33,375 nucleotides of DNA from Clostridia bacterium (GTDB taxonomy: Bacteria > Bacillota > Clostridia > UBA1381). The DNA lies in the NCBI GenBank assembly GCA_026418715.1, contig JAOAAV010000093.1:1-33375 (forward strand). Reading direction: 5' to 3'. Each line of letters begins with the position of its first letter. The first letter of the stretch is position 1. A program made the translations under genes and the position numbers. The notes below the pieces were generated by a model. The model saw nothing but the letters and a program-made list of their open reading frames with translations, made no database searches and was not told the DNA's origin. Shown here one piece after another: positions 17,332 to 26,863 of this stretch.

Positions 17332-18468
17332 CTATATTTGCGTCGCCATCATTGGTTCCAAATAATTATGCAGTATGCTGTACCCATAGTACAAATCCGG
17401 AGCCCATTTTCCGCCGAGCTCCTCAAGATTTTTAACCGTACCCGCCCATTTGAGCTTTACCACACTGTAATACCTCGCATGGGGTTCTCCTATTGGAGCC
17501 AATCCAATGTATGCGCTCATGTGGTTAAAATGTGCCCTTACTCCATCGTCAGGAGTGGCAAAGGTTTCGTGGTCCTCAGTTCTATCGCCTGTTGCCGTTG
17601 CTGTTTTAATGCCCGCCCAGTTGTTCTGCTCCGGCAGCACCGCTCCTGTATATTTGCCAAAATTCGTTTCCTTTGCCGCCTGTGCATATAAAATTTCAGG
17701 TCTTATACCGGTAATTTCGCCATATTTCCAATAAATATCCGCAATCTCAATAAAGCGTTCATGCGCTCCCCTATTTTGCGCCCATTTTTTAGCCTGCTCC
17801 AGGCTCACCTGTGCACTGCCTATCATGCTCGTTTGCGACGCACGAACGCCTAAATCCAATGTCAATTTCCCCTGATTTGAAAGAATAACTCTGTACAAAA
17901 GCGTACAGACCTCTGCTCTGTTAAGAAGATCCTTTGGCCGCAAAAGTCCGTCCGCTCCCTTTATGTACCCTCGCTCTACCGCAATGGACAAAAGCGTTTT
18001 ATATTGCTTGCTTACATACTGATAGTCGTCAAAATTAACGTCTATGATTTCACGGTTTCTGATATTTTTTTCACTGAGCCCAGACGCCAGCACAAGATAA
18101 GAGGCAAATTCCTCTCTTGTTACATATTGCTCAGGTTTAAATAATTCATTTTGTTCGACCATGAATTTTTTAAAAACGTCTATGTAAGGATAAGACCACC
18201 TGCTTTGAGAAACGTCAGAAAAAACAATAGATGACTCCTCATCCTTTTGAACATTAAATGTCAGCACAAGCATTTTTGCCATCTGTTCCCGCGTCAAGTT
18301 GCCTTCAAGCGCCAAGTCTCCACCCCCGACACCCTGAATTATCCCGGCACTTTTGCAGTAAGCCACGGCATCATTTGCCCACTCATAATCTGCAAGTGCA
18401 GATATTCCCGAAAAAAGCAGCCCTAAGCCGAGAATACCTGCCGCAAGCCTTCTATTCATATTATTCAA
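17332..18468 (-). CDS. SLH-domain glucosaminidase-type autolysin (exported)
   Basis: A signal peptide (RRLAAGILGLGLLFSGISALA) is followed by three S-layer homology modules (about residues 27-75, 80-135 and 140-200), which hold proteins to pyruvylated wall polymers. The C-terminal 150 residues look like a glucosaminidase (GH73/LytG-like) domain: PEILYAQAAKETNFGKYTG carries the catalytic glutamate, and NNWAGIKTATATG and FATPDDGVRAHFNHM follow. It probably trims peptidoglycan at the cell surface. The start is a TTG at 18468, because GGAGG lies 9 bases upstream; the ATG three codons in is 18 bases away. Nothing recognisable but short hairpins occupies the 237 bases before it. Confidence 0.88.
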   Translation of the reverse strand: MNNMNRRLAAGILGLGLLFSGISALADYEWANDAVAYCKSAGIIQGVGGGDLALEGNLTREQMAKMLVLTFNVQKDEESSIVFSDVSQSRWSYPYIDVFKKFMVEQNELFKPEQYVTREEFASYLVLASGLSEKNIRNREIIDVNFDDYQYVSKQYKTLLSIAVERGYIKGADGLLRPKDLLNRAEVCTLLYRVILSNQGKLTLDLGVRASQTSMIGSAQVSLEQAKKWAQNRGAHERFIEIADIYWKYGEITGIRPEILYAQAAKETNFGKYTGAVLPEQNNWAGIKTATATGDRTEDHETFATPDDGVRAHFNHMSAYIGLAPIGEPHARYYSVVKLKWAGTVKNLEELGGKWAPDLYYGYSILHNYLEPMMATQI

Positions 18469-18705
18469 AGCGTAAAACCTCCATCATATTTATCTTTTTG
18501 TAAAAACACATACTTCATGAAATTTTTGGTTTGATGAAATCAAAAAGCGAGCTTGCGAAAGCATTTAAATAATTCTGCCTTCGGCAACAATCGCCTCCGA
18601 CGTCAAACATTTTTCGATTGATTAACCCTAAAGCTATTTTTTCTGAAAAATGGCACTTTTACTCGTCGATAAATTTAAATCATTCTTTGAATTATTAAAA
18701 ATTTT

Positions 18706-19842
18706 CTATATATTGAGCCATTTGCGGAATATATCCGAAATCATCCCTCCAAAGCCTTTTTTGCTCACATTTTCAGCCGCCACAGCATCTACGCATCCCA
18801 AATTTTCTCCGTTTAAACTAAACTCAACCTTTCCGATTACTGTTCCCTTTTCAATCGGAGCGTTAATATTGTCGCTCAGCTGAATATCTTTTTTTATTTC
18901 ACTTTGCTGAGTACCCTTTTCTATCAAAACTGAAAAATCCTGTTTTGCCACTGCATCAATTGATGCCTTTGAGCCCTTGGACACATTTACGCTGCCTAAA
19001 ACATCATTTTGCTGGACCTGTGGTTTTACCGCATAATTTGCAAAGCCGTAATCTAAAAGCGCACTTGCGGAAGCAAACCTATCCTTTGATGTCGGCGCAG
19101 CCAGTACTACCGCAATAAGCTGCATATTATCACGCTTAGCCGTGGCAGAAAGGCAGCAAAGTGCTTTTGATGTAGAGCCTGTTTTAAGTCCATTTGCACC
19201 CTTATAGAATCTAATCAGCTTATTTGTGTTGGCAAGCTGAAATTTCCCGTTGCGCAGAGTGTCCATCCATATGGTGGTAAATTCAAATATCTTTTCATGT
19301 TTGATAAGCTCTCGTGACATAATCGCCACATCTTTAGCACTGGAATAATGGTTGTCGTCATCAAGACCGTTTGAATTTTCAAAATTCGTATTCACCATGC
19401 CAAGCTCTTTTGCTCTCTGATTCATCATATTGACAAAAGCAGCCTCACTGCCCGCTATATGCTCCGCCATAGCAACACAGCCGTCATTTGCTGACGCAAC
19501 GGCAATACCTTTTAGCATATCGTAAACCTTAAGCTGTTCTCCGGCTTCCAAAAACATAGTAGAACCACCCATGCTTTTTGCTCGCTCGCTTGCCGTTACA
19601 ATTTCATCCATTTGAATTCTTCCGGAATCTAATGCTTCCATGATAAGGAGCATAGTCATAACTTTTGTCACACTCGCTATAGGAAGTCTTTCGTCAGGGT
19701 TCTTCTCATATAATATCTTTCCGGTGGATGCCTCCATCAAAACTGCAGACTTTGCGCTTATATCCAGATTTTCCGCAAACGCTGTTACAGAAGACGCAAG
19801 CACAATCGAACATACACAAAAAAGGCATATAACTTTTCTCAT
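18706..19842 (-). CDS. dacF: D-alanyl-D-alanine carboxypeptidase (S11 penicillin-binding protein, DacF-like)
   Basis: This serine peptidase trims the terminal D-Ala from peptidoglycan stem peptides. All three active-site motifs are present: SVTK (in LPIASVTKVMTML), SAN (in AVASANDGCVAMAEH) and KTG (in GANGLKTGSTSKA). There is an N-terminal signal peptide and a C-terminal beta-rich domain; the end (FRKWLNI) could be a short membrane-associating helix. The start is set at MRKVICLF, directly before the signal peptide; an ATG four codons upstream (19854) abuts AAAGGA and is less likely. The dacF name rests on similarity and sporulation context; DacA/DacB-type relatives cannot be excluded. A probable promoter lies about 175 bases upstream. 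Confidence 0.9.
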   Translation of the reverse strand: MRKVICLFCVCSIVLASSVTAFAENLDISAKSAVLMEASTGKILYEKNPDERLPIASVTKVMTMLLIMEALDSGRIQMDEIVTASERAKSMGGSTMFLEAGEQLKVYDMLKGIAVASANDGCVAMAEHIAGSEAAFVNMMNQRAKELGMVNTNFENSNGLDDDNHYSSAKDVAIMSRELIKHEKIFEFTTIWMDTLRNGKFQLANTNKLIRFYKGANGLKTGSTSKALCCLSATAKRDNMQLIAVVLAAPTSKDRFASASALLDYGFANYAVKPQVQQNDVLGSVNVSKGSKASIDAVAKQDFSVLIEKGTQQSEIKKDIQLSDNINAPIEKGTVIGKVEFSLNGENLGCVDAVAAENVSKKGFGGMISDIFRKWLNI

Positions 19843-20011
19843 AAAACCAACCATTCCTTTCTATGTTATAAAATACGGAAAAGATTTATCTATTGTTTTG
19901 CATTAAACACAAGCGCACCGCAACAGAGGATCTTTTGTATTTTATATACCGCGAAAATAAAGCGGCATTTGCATAATATAAAGCAATAATTAGTATTTCA
20001 TTATGATGTCA

Positions 20012-20040
20012 TTATATACCTTATAAAAATTTTTCCCAAA
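20012..20040 (-). promoter_or_regulatory. Probable sigma-A promoter upstream of the D,D-carboxypeptidase gene
   Basis: Minus strand TTGGGA (20040-20035), a spacer of 17 bases and TATAAT (20017-20012), starting right after the xerD stop codon. It would give a leader of about 160 bases with no recognised riboswitch. Confidence 0.5.
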
Positions 20041-20041
20041 G

Positions 20042-20929
20042 CTACGCCCTCGGATGTGCCTTTGCGTAAACATCCTTTAGTTTGCTGTTCATTAGGTGTG
20101 AATAGACCTGCGTGGAAGAAATATCACAATGGCCAAGCATTTCCTGTATTGACCTTAAATCCGCACCGTTTTCCAAAAGATGTGCGGCAAAAGAGTGCCT
20201 TAATGTGTGAGGAGTGATATCAATTGCCAAATTTGCCTGCTTTTGATATTGTTTTATGATTTTCCAAAAGCCCTGTCTTGTAAGACGTCTGCCGTTGCAA
20301 TTTACAAACAAAGCCTGCTCATCGGGTTTTTCTATCATGTTTGGCCGGGATTTTTCCAGGTATTTTCTCATTGCATCCGCCGCAATGTTTCCTATTGGCA
20401 CAATTCTTTCCTGTTTGGTTCCTGCGCACTTTATAAACCCCACACCAAGATTGATATCCGAAACATTCAGATTAATTAACTCTGACACTCTAATGCCCGT
20501 GGCGTATAAAAGTTCAAGCATTGCCTTGTCACGATAACCCTTGCTGTCCGTGCATTTCGGCTGCTGCATCAAAAGCTCTATTTCATCGTTTGACAAAATT
20601 TGAGGAAGCTTTTTTTCCACATGGGGGGCCTCAAGGTTCATGGTTGGATCCTTTTCAATGATTCCCAACTGCGTCATGTAAACATAAAACGAACGAACGG
20701 ATGCCAGAGTACGGGAAATTGTGGAAGTTGCCTTCCCCTGCTTTTGAAGGTACAATAAATAAGTCAAAACTGTGGTTTGCGTAGTCTTTGACAAATCATG
20801 AATACCATTTTCATTTAAATATGCTATGTACTGAGAAACATCACGCTTATACGATTGCACCGTATTGATTGATTTGTTTCGTTCTTTAGACATATATCGC
20901 GTGAAATCACTGATATAATCCTTGAGCAT
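20042..20929 (-). CDS. xerD: Tyrosine recombinase XerD
   Basis: XerD with XerC resolves chromosome dimers at dif during division. The N-terminal SAM-like domain (FTRYMSKERNKSINTVQSYKRDVSQY) and the catalytic domain are complete: the first arginine is in ATGIRVSELINL, the HxxR box in HTLRHSFAAHLLENGADL, and the second histidine and the nucleophile tyrosine in GHCDISSTQVYSH. With the start at MLKDYISDF, supported by GGGGAGA 7 bases upstream, the protein has 295 residues, the normal XerD length; the open frame extends 28 codons further without a ribosome binding site. It lies downstream of spoIIM, an arrangement also seen in Bacillus. XerC was considered, but the order and motifs favour XerD. 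Confidence 0.92.
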   Translation of the reverse strand: MLKDYISDFTRYMSKERNKSINTVQSYKRDVSQYIAYLNENGIHDLSKTTQTTVLTYLLYLQKQGKATSTISRTLASVRSFYVYMTQLGIIEKDPTMNLEAPHVEKKLPQILSNDEIELLMQQPKCTDSKGYRDKAMLELLYATGIRVSELINLNVSDINLGVGFIKCAGTKQERIVPIGNIAADAMRKYLEKSRPNMIEKPDEQALFVNCNGRRLTRQGFWKIIKQYQKQANLAIDITPHTLRHSFAAHLLENGADLRSIQEMLGHCDISSTQVYSHLMNSKLKDVYAKAHPRA

Positions 20930-21077
20930 AATATTCTCCCCTTTTATATTTTCAAAAAACAACACTAACCGCAATATTATACGATTAAAGTTTACATAAC
21001 AATAGTATATCACATTTTTTTAATTTGTATACCCTTTTTTTATATAATATCTAAAGGAATTTTTGTATATGCTGTCA

Positions 21078-21659
21078 TCATATTTTCTGCATAATAAGCT
21101 TCATAAATATCGCAGTTACATATCCTTCTATGACAGCTGATATGCAAAACACAGCATACACAATCAAAGAAAAAACAATATAGTAAAGCAGCACATTTTC
21201 TTTTTTGAATTTTTCTTTTGAAAATTTTGCGGAAATTACTGCGAAAATTATCATGGCAGGGAAAAAGATCAGACCGGAAGGCAGCCCCGCAAAACACAGC
21301 CATAATCCTCTAAAGCCGTAATATTTAACGAAGGCTGCCGCAGTAAACCCGCAAACAAATCCTTTCAGTACAACACAAACCGCCGAAATAACCGCTCCTA
21401 TGGAAAAAAATCCCGCTGACAATATTATCAGAAAAATTTTTGAATTGTTCGATATCGAACGTTTCAGTATTGATATGTAGTCTGAATTTTGTGAGAAATT
21501 TGAAAAAAAGCCGTTTAAATATTCGTATAGCGTTTTGTCGGTATCTGAATTGGCATAAGCGCAGCAAAAAGCTCCAAAACAAATTCCAAAAATAAAACAG
21601 CATATAAATACAGCATACCAGACGCATGGCTTTTTCGATATGTAATATACTTTTGTCAA
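21078..21659 (-). CDS. spoIIM: Stage II sporulation protein M
   Basis: SpoIIM is the membrane scaffold of the SpoIID-SpoIIM-SpoIIP machine that thins septal peptidoglycan and drives engulfment. The protein is small and strongly hydrophobic, with about five membrane segments, starting after VYYISKKPCVW. The pattern GFVCGFTAAAFVKYYGFRGL followed by LPSGLIFFPAMIIFAVISA is typical. A TTG start at 21659 is favoured because AGAAGGGA lies 5-6 bases upstream; the longer TTG frame begins at 21680. It stands about 150 bases upstream of xerD. No convincing sigma-E promoter was found, although CATAGTAT upstream resembles a -10 half. Confidence 0.9.
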   Translation of the reverse strand: MTKVYYISKKPCVWYAVFICCFIFGICFGAFCCAYANSDTDKTLYEYLNGFFSNFSQNSDYISILKRSISNNSKIFLIILSAGFFSIGAVISAVCVVLKGFVCGFTAAAFVKYYGFRGLWLCFAGLPSGLIFFPAMIIFAVISAKFSKEKFKKENVLLYYIVFSLIVYAVFCISAVIEGYVTAIFMKLIMQKI

Positions 21660-21755
21660 TCTAATCCCTTCTTCGAACAAGTTGTAAAAGGCTGCCGCAG
21701 TAAATACTATGCAAAATATAAGTTTTTAATTACATAAAATGTGAAACATCAGACT

Positions 21756-21781
21756 GAAAATGCCTTTAATAAGGCATTTTC
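21756..21781 (-). terminator. Intrinsic terminator after the nucleotidyltransferase gene
   Basis: An 11-bp perfect stem (GAAAATGCCTT/AAGGCATTTTC) closes on a 4-base loop between the large nucleotidyltransferase gene and spoIIM. The T-rich arm gives TTTTC on the minus strand, a short T-tract, but the stem is strong. Confidence 0.7.
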
Positions 21782-21837
21782 TTTGTCCGATGTCTTGAAA
21801 ACTAACAAACACGTTTGATTTATAATTGATTTTTCCA

Positions 21838-24234
21838 TCAACGCATTTTATTTATTTCATCTGCATAAAAATCCGCAAGCTCATTCGAAAATTCCGCACT
21901 TACTCCTTGCGTTATAATTTTGCATACGGAGCGGGAGTTATCGGGAATAATCAGGGCCCACCCCTTGTCTGTAAATATCTTCACGCCCTCCGAAAGCTCC
22001 AAGTGCTTATCCTGATTTTTTTGAATAAGGCTTCTTATTACTTCACCTTTTAGGTCCGACGGGCAGATAACTTCCTTTTTCGTCATGTAAAAATCGGGTA
22101 TATCCGCACAGAGCATTGACAATGTCATATTGTGTGCATTTAAATATTCACATATTTTAAACAGTGCAAAGACTGCGTCAAAATTTATCATGAATTGAAG
22201 CCTGTCATCCGACATGGCAGTCATCATATCAACTAGAGATGTTTTTGTCCTTACGACTTGTCCACCATACTTTTTTGCAACTGTTTCAATAATATTTGGC
22301 GCAGATATAGGCACATAGACAGTTTTCGCTTTGCTTTCTTCCAGAATAATTCTTGCTTTTATAACAGTTAGCATATCCTCGCTTACAAGGTTTCCTTTTT
22401 CGTCAAACAAGGTGATATCCATACCCGATTTTGCGACACTTGCGGTTATTTCAAAGTTGTGTTTTAAAATAATTTTCTTTAATTTTTCTATATTTTGACG
22501 GTTATTCATATCCAAATGAAGCGTACCAAGTTGAGTTTTGATATGCTTGCAAATGCCGGTTATTATCGACTCCAAACGCTTGCTGTCCACATTGCAAAGC
22601 ATTTTTGCGCTGTAATGAAACGAAAAACTTTTCATGAGGTTTTGCATATAAACCGCATTGAAATTTCTTATGTCAAATATGCCTTTTATATCCTTATACT
22701 CGCATCTTGAAAAATCCCCCCGTGAAAGCAGCAATTCAATTTTGCGCTGAACATCCTTTTGAATATTCGCTCCTTTGTCATTTAAAAGTTCTACCATAAC
22801 AGAATTATCAGATGCCTGAATATGGATTCCTCCGCTTAGTTTGTATTGAGTAACGGCAGCTCTTGTAATATTGCATACAGAGCTTCCCAATTCATATACT
22901 GTTGCTCCTGCAGATAAAACTCCCCCTATTGCAGCATGGTACAAAAGCTTGGACGCACGGTTGTCGCCTGAGCTTACTGCAAATTTACCGTTTGAACAGA
23001 GTCCCGCATAGACTGCCGCAAGTTTTAATATTAATTCGGGAGTAATATTTACGTTGAATTCCCCTAAAATTTCACGTTCACTGAATAAGTTTTTTCCGTA
23101 ATGCGTTTCTGAAACTAAATTTGAACTGACTGTAATATCGTCATCGATAATCTTATTGTTCCAAATTTTGATGGACGGGTTGATATGAACACGCTCTCCT
23201 ATCTCCGTTTTGCTTCCTACAATGGACTCGTTCCCGACATAGCAATATTTTTTAATCTGTGCTCCTGAATCAATAATGCAGGAATCTAAAACGGTATGCC
23301 CTCCTATAACCGCATTTTTTTCAACAATACTGCCCCTTACGACGGCATTTTCATTAATGACGGCATTTTCGCAGATAACGCTGTAAGGCTCTATTTTAAC
23401 ATTATCAGCAATACGTACGCCCTCCGCAATATATACAGGAGAGGAAATCTGTGCGGTGGGACTTATATTGCTGTTTTCAGAAATCCACATATGATTTCCT
23501 ACCTCATATGCCGATATTCCAATATCAATTTTTTTATCAAGCACATCGTAATGACACCTCAAATATGTGTCAATATCCCCTATGTCGCACCAATAGCCAT
23601 CTGATACATAGCCAGATAACTTTTCTCCTCTTTCAAGCATAAGCGGAAAAAGGTCCTTTCCAAAATCAAAATTTTCTCCATGTCTGAAAAGATTTAATAC
23701 ATATGGCTCCATAATATATATGCCTGTATTTGCCGTATCACTGAACACCTCGCTCCATTTGGGCTTTTCCAAGAATTGCATCACCCTGCCGTTTTGGTCA
23801 GTTACTACTATGCCATAATCAAGCGGATTTTTTACTCTGCTTAAAACCAAAGTTGCTGCAGCTTTCTTTTTTTTGTGAAACGAAACAGCATCTGAAAGAT
23901 TTATATCCGTAAGTGCGTCTCCGCTGATGATTAAAAAAGTATCATCTAAAAAATCCTCCGCATTTTTCACGCTGCCCGCAGTACCAAGCGGAGAGTCCTC
24001 CACAAAATATGTTATATTTACTCCGAATTTATTTCCGTCTTTAAAATACTGTTTTATACAATCGGGCATAAATCTTAAAGTTACTCCTATATCCCTTATG
24101 TCATGCCTTTTCAATAGGTGAATTATATGCTCCATAACAGGGATCCCCATTACCGGCACCATGGGTTTGGGCAGGAAGGATGTAAGCGGTCTTAATCTGC
24201 TTCCTTCCCCTCCCGCCATAATGATTGCTTTCAA
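21838..24234 (-). CDS. Sugar-phosphate nucleotidyltransferase fused to a degenerate phosphomannomutase domain
   Basis: The N-terminal 235 residues are a nucleotidyltransferase ([18 protein letters not shown] with the phosphate-binding loop, [19 protein letters not shown], and GDALTDINL with the metal-binding Asp). A left-handed beta-helix of hexapeptide repeats follows (about 250-375, e.g. [19 protein letters not shown]). The last 420 residues resemble phosphoglucomutase/phosphomannomutase, but the phosphoserine loop TASHNP reads QASDNS (serine kept, neighbours changed), and the metal loop DGDxDR is reduced to SDDR. The enzyme probably makes an NDP-sugar for wall or surface polysaccharide; the mutase part may be regulatory. 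A TTG start at 24234 is set by GGAG 8 bases upstream and the family-like MKAIIMAGG; the frame is open 7 codons further. spoIIP is divergent. Confidence 0.88.
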   Translation of the reverse strand: MKAIIMAGGEGSRLRPLTSFLPKPMVPVMGIPVMEHIIHLLKRHDIRDIGVTLRFMPDCIKQYFKDGNKFGVNITYFVEDSPLGTAGSVKNAEDFLDDTFLIISGDALTDINLSDAVSFHKKKKAAATLVLSRVKNPLDYGIVVTDQNGRVMQFLEKPKWSEVFSDTANTGIYIMEPYVLNLFRHGENFDFGKDLFPLMLERGEKLSGYVSDGYWCDIGDIDTYLRCHYDVLDKKIDIGISAYEVGNHMWISENSNISPTAQISSPVYIAEGVRIADNVKIEPYSVICENAVINENAVVRGSIVEKNAVIGGHTVLDSCIIDSGAQIKKYCYVGNESIVGSKTEIGERVHINPSIKIWNNKIIDDDITVSSNLVSETHYGKNLFSEREILGEFNVNITPELILKLAAVYAGLCSNGKFAVSSGDNRASKLLYHAAIGGVLSAGATVYELGSSVCNITRAAVTQYKLSGGIHIQASDNSVMVELLNDKGANIQKDVQRKIELLLSRGDFSRCEYKDIKGIFDIRNFNAVYMQNLMKSFSFHYSAKMLCNVDSKRLESIITGICKHIKTQLGTLHLDMNNRQNIEKLKKIILKHNFEITASVAKSGMDITLFDEKGNLVSEDMLTVIKARIILEESKAKTVYVPISAPNIIETVAKKYGGQVVRTKTSLVDMMTAMSDDRLQFMINFDAVFALFKICEYLNAHNMTLSMLCADIPDFYMTKKEVICPSDLKGEVIRSLIQKNQDKHLELSEGVKIFTDKGWALIIPDNSRSVCKIITQGVSAEFSNELADFYADEINKMR

Positions 24235-24338
24235 AAGCGTCACTCCTTTTGCCAAATTATTTTAAAATGCAGAAGTAGTATTTGTTTCTTGGGCAATATA
24301 TATTCACATGGATTTTTACGTAATATTTTTATGGATAT

Positions 24339-25532
24339 ATGAGTAAGAATATAAAGATGTTTCGTATGACACAAAAACTATATAAGGGAATGAGTTTACA
24401 AATGAAACGAAGAAAAACCTTTAAAGCATTTGTTATAAGCGGAAAAACAATATCGCTTTTCGGTACTTTTTTTATATTCGGCATAATGATCGGAATTCTT
24501 GTTTTTTGTTTAAAACCTGTTTCCATCGCAACATCAACACTTGTAAACAGCGAGCAAATATATAAATCGGCATTAGAAAGCGAGCTTCCCATGCCGCAGA
24601 AGGAAAGCGGAATAAAACAGATATTTGATATTGTTTTGGGCTTTGATATAAAAAATCCTGCAAGCATATTCGGGGCAAATTCCATTTTTGCCGCAGCCGA
24701 AAAAGGCAGCCCAGAGCATAATATTTTGCCTACACCAGAAAATTACATACAAACGCCTGTCCCAACAAAAGAAACTGAAGAACACAATATAGAGGAAATT
24801 AAAATAAGCAAAGGAATGGCAATTTCAAATGCCACAAAGTTTGAGGTGAATGCGGAAGAACTTGCAAGCCAGCCGCTCGAGTTTAAAATAGATAACAACG
24901 GAGCTCAGGTTCTCATAGTGCATACTCATACAACAGAAAGCTATACCGATGCTGACAAGAAAAGCTACACCGCATCAGACAGCGACAGAAGCACAGATAC
25001 ATCAAAAAATATTGTACAGGTCGGCAACCATATATGCGATGTGCTAAACAATGAAGGCATTAAAACCATACATGATACAACTGTACATGATTACCCGTCA
25101 TTTAACGGAGCGTATGGGCGTTCTATGACCACCATACAAAAAAATCTCAAAGAAAATCCGTCCATAAAGGTTGTGCTTGATATCCATCGCGATGGCCTCA
25201 TAAGAGAGGACGGAACAAAGCTTAAGGTAACAACACAAATAAACGGAGAAAAAACTGCTCAGGTTATGTTTGTAGTCGGAACCAACGGCAGCGGTTTGGC
25301 ACACAATAATTGGCATGAAAATTTAAAGCTTGCCGCAAAACTTCAAAAAAAGGCAAACGATATGTACCCGTCACTCATGCGTCCGATTAATCTTCGGGAA
25401 GAAAGATTTAATCAGCATTTGACATTAGGAAGTCTGATTATTGAGGTTGGGAGCAACGGAAACACTTTGGATGAGGCAGTTTTAGGCGGGGAGTATATAG
25501 CAAAAGTTATCGCTGCAGTATTAAAATCGTAG
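24339..25532 (+). CDS. spoIIP: Stage II sporulation protein P
   Basis: SpoIIP is the amidase/endopeptidase of the engulfment machine, acting with SpoIID and SpoIIM on septal peptidoglycan. One membrane anchor lies at about residues 30-56 (GKTISLFGTFFIFGIMIGIL). The zinc-dependent catalytic domain spans about 188-395: LIVHTHTTESYT with the first His and Glu, VVLDIHRDGL with the second His, and SLIIEVGSNGNTLDEA with the conserved Glu. The length of 397 residues is usual. The start is uncertain: the first ATG at 24339 has a weak ribosome binding site, and MKRRKTF at 24402 with AAGGGA 12 bases upstream is possible. It is divergent from the nucleotidyltransferase gene and is not next to gpr, unlike in B. 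subtilis. No sigma-E promoter was recognised. Confidence 0.94.
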   Translation: MSKNIKMFRMTQKLYKGMSLQMKRRKTFKAFVISGKTISLFGTFFIFGIMIGILVFCLKPVSIATSTLVNSEQIYKSALESELPMPQKESGIKQIFDIVLGFDIKNPASIFGANSIFAAAEKGSPEHNILPTPENYIQTPVPTKETEEHNIEEIKISKGMAISNATKFEVNAEELASQPLEFKIDNNGAQVLIVHTHTTESYTDADKKSYTASDSDRSTDTSKNIVQVGNHICDVLNNEGIKTIHDTTVHDYPSFNGAYGRSMTTIQKNLKENPSIKVVLDIHRDGLIREDGTKLKVTTQINGEKTAQVMFVVGTNGSGLAHNNWHENLKLAAKLQKKANDMYPSLMRPINLREERFNQHLTLGSLIIEVGSNGNTLDEAVLGGEYIAKVIAAVLKS

Positions 25533-25540
25533 AAATTGCC

Positions 25541-25569
25541 TGTACATATAATCAATCTTTTGATATAAT
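25541..25569 (+). promoter_or_regulatory. Probable sigma-A promoter of the pseudouridine synthase gene
   Basis: TGTACA (25541-25546), a 17-base spacer and a perfect TATAAT (25564-25569), about 33 bases before the ATG and inside the short gap after spoIIP. It suggests vegetative expression apart from spoIIP. Confidence 0.55.
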
Positions 25570-25602
25570 CTTTAAAAACAAAACAGCAAAAGGATTCTTC
25601 AA

Positions 25603-26496
25603 ATGAAAAGGACACTTGAATATACAATAGACTATAAATATGACGGAATAAAATTAAAAATATTTCTCAAAGAACACTGCAATATGTCCGACAATTTAAT
25701 AAAAGCTTTAAAACGAGAATATGACGGAATTTTTGTCAACGGAAGGCACGAGCGTGTCACATATGTGTTAAAACGCGGCGATATGCTTCGTCTTACAATG
25801 TACGAAGGAACTTCAGAAAATATTGTACCTGCAAATATTCCCATTGACATTATATACGAAGACGAGGACATTGCGGTGGTGAACAAGCAGGCGAATATGC
25901 CGACGCACCCATCACTGGGCAATTATGAGAATACTCTTGCCAATGCTATGATGTACCATTGGCAAAGCAAAGGAAAACAATATGTATTTCGCGCAGTAAA
26001 TCGATTGGACAAAGATACTTCAGGTATTATGGTTATCGCTAAAAATGCTTATTCTCATGCACAGCTTTGCACTCAGATTCAAGACGGCAGACTCAGGCGC
26101 AAATACCGAGCAATCGTATGCGGCAATTTAGAAACCGATGGAACTGTCGATGCACCTATTAAAAGACGCGAAGAAAGCATAATTGAGCGCTGTGTAGCAG
26201 AAGATGGGCAAGAAGCTGTTACACACTACAAAATCATACGAAAATATGACGGATACACTCTCATTGAACTTGAGCTTGAAACGGGACGTACGCATCAAAT
26301 TCGGGTGCATATGAGTTATTTGGGGCATCCGATAGCTGGAGATTGGCTTTATGGGAATGAAAATCATGACTTGATACCCAGACAGGCGCTCCATTCCGTT
26401 TGGGCGGAATTTTTTCACCCTGTTACAGGAGAGAAAATGTCCTTCTACAGAGATATTCCAGAGGATATGATGAAACTTTTGGAAAGCTTAAATTAA
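25603..26496 (+). CDS. RluA-family pseudouridine synthase
   Basis: This enzyme isomerises uridine to pseudouridine in 23S rRNA or tRNA. The catalytic aspartate is in VNRLDKDTSGIMVIAKNA; the other family blocks IDIIYEDEDIAVVNKQANMPTHPS, LRRKYRAIVCG and LELETGRTHQIRVHMSYLGHPIAGDWLYG are all present. The N-terminal 75 residues form an S4-like RNA-binding region (DNLIKALKREYDGIFVNG). The length of 297 residues is normal for the RluD/YlyB group. AAGGA lies 8 bases before the ATG. Which uridine it modifies cannot be told. Confidence 0.94.
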   Translation: MKRTLEYTIDYKYDGIKLKIFLKEHCNMSDNLIKALKREYDGIFVNGRHERVTYVLKRGDMLRLTMYEGTSENIVPANIPIDIIYEDEDIAVVNKQANMPTHPSLGNYENTLANAMMYHWQSKGKQYVFRAVNRLDKDTSGIMVIAKNAYSHAQLCTQIQDGRLRRKYRAIVCGNLETDGTVDAPIKRREESIIERCVAEDGQEAVTHYKIIRKYDGYTLIELELETGRTHQIRVHMSYLGHPIAGDWLYGNENHDLIPRQALHSVWAEFFHPVTGEKMSFYRDIPEDMMKLLESLN

Positions 26497-26863
26497 AGCA
26501 GTAAGTTGGTATACTTGTAAAGTTATAATGTATGTGTTAAATTTGGCGATATTTTGTCACGAAATAAACTCATAACAAAGTATTGCAGCAAAAAATAGTG
26601 TGAAAATTTTTGAAAATATTCCATAGTATAGTTGTTTTTTCAAAAACTCGCAGCAAAAATAATTGTAACTTAATTTAAAAAATGTGTACATTTTCTATGG
26701 CTGTGGGCACCTTGTCGACGGCTTGACCTCAATTTGTAAATACAAGTTGAGGAGTTTTTTATATATTAACAAAGACGCAGATGAGAAAATCAGAGGTTTT
26801 TTAGTTTACATAATACATTTTCCCCCTGTAGAAAATTGATATTACACATGATATGATATTTAT
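26497..26863. other. AT-rich gene-free stretch between the pseudouridine synthase gene and the IS256 remnant
   Basis: There is no plausible gene here. It contains a loose inverted repeat (TTTTTGAAAA near 26605 with TTTTCAAAAA near 26640) that might end the pseudouridine synthase transcript, two near copies of GCAGCAAAAA (around 26585 and 26651), a near-palindrome AAAATGT-GT-ACATTTT (26679-26694), and a strong terminator at 26727-26760. The more GC-rich patch at 26698-26725 may be debris of a mobile element. Confidence 0.5.
26727..26760 (+). terminator. Strong intrinsic terminator without an adjacent gene
   Basis: A 12-bp stem (CCTCAATTTGTA/TACAAGTTGAGG, one T-G pair) with a 2-base apparent loop is followed by AG and six T on the plus strand. 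The nearest plus-strand gene ends 230 bases upstream, so it may have belonged to a lost gene or a small RNA. Confidence 0.75.

Noticed and set aside
21660-21755. Sigma-E promoter for spoIIM
   Set aside because: CATAGTAT resembles the -10 half but no ATA-type -35 element stands at the expected 16-base distance.
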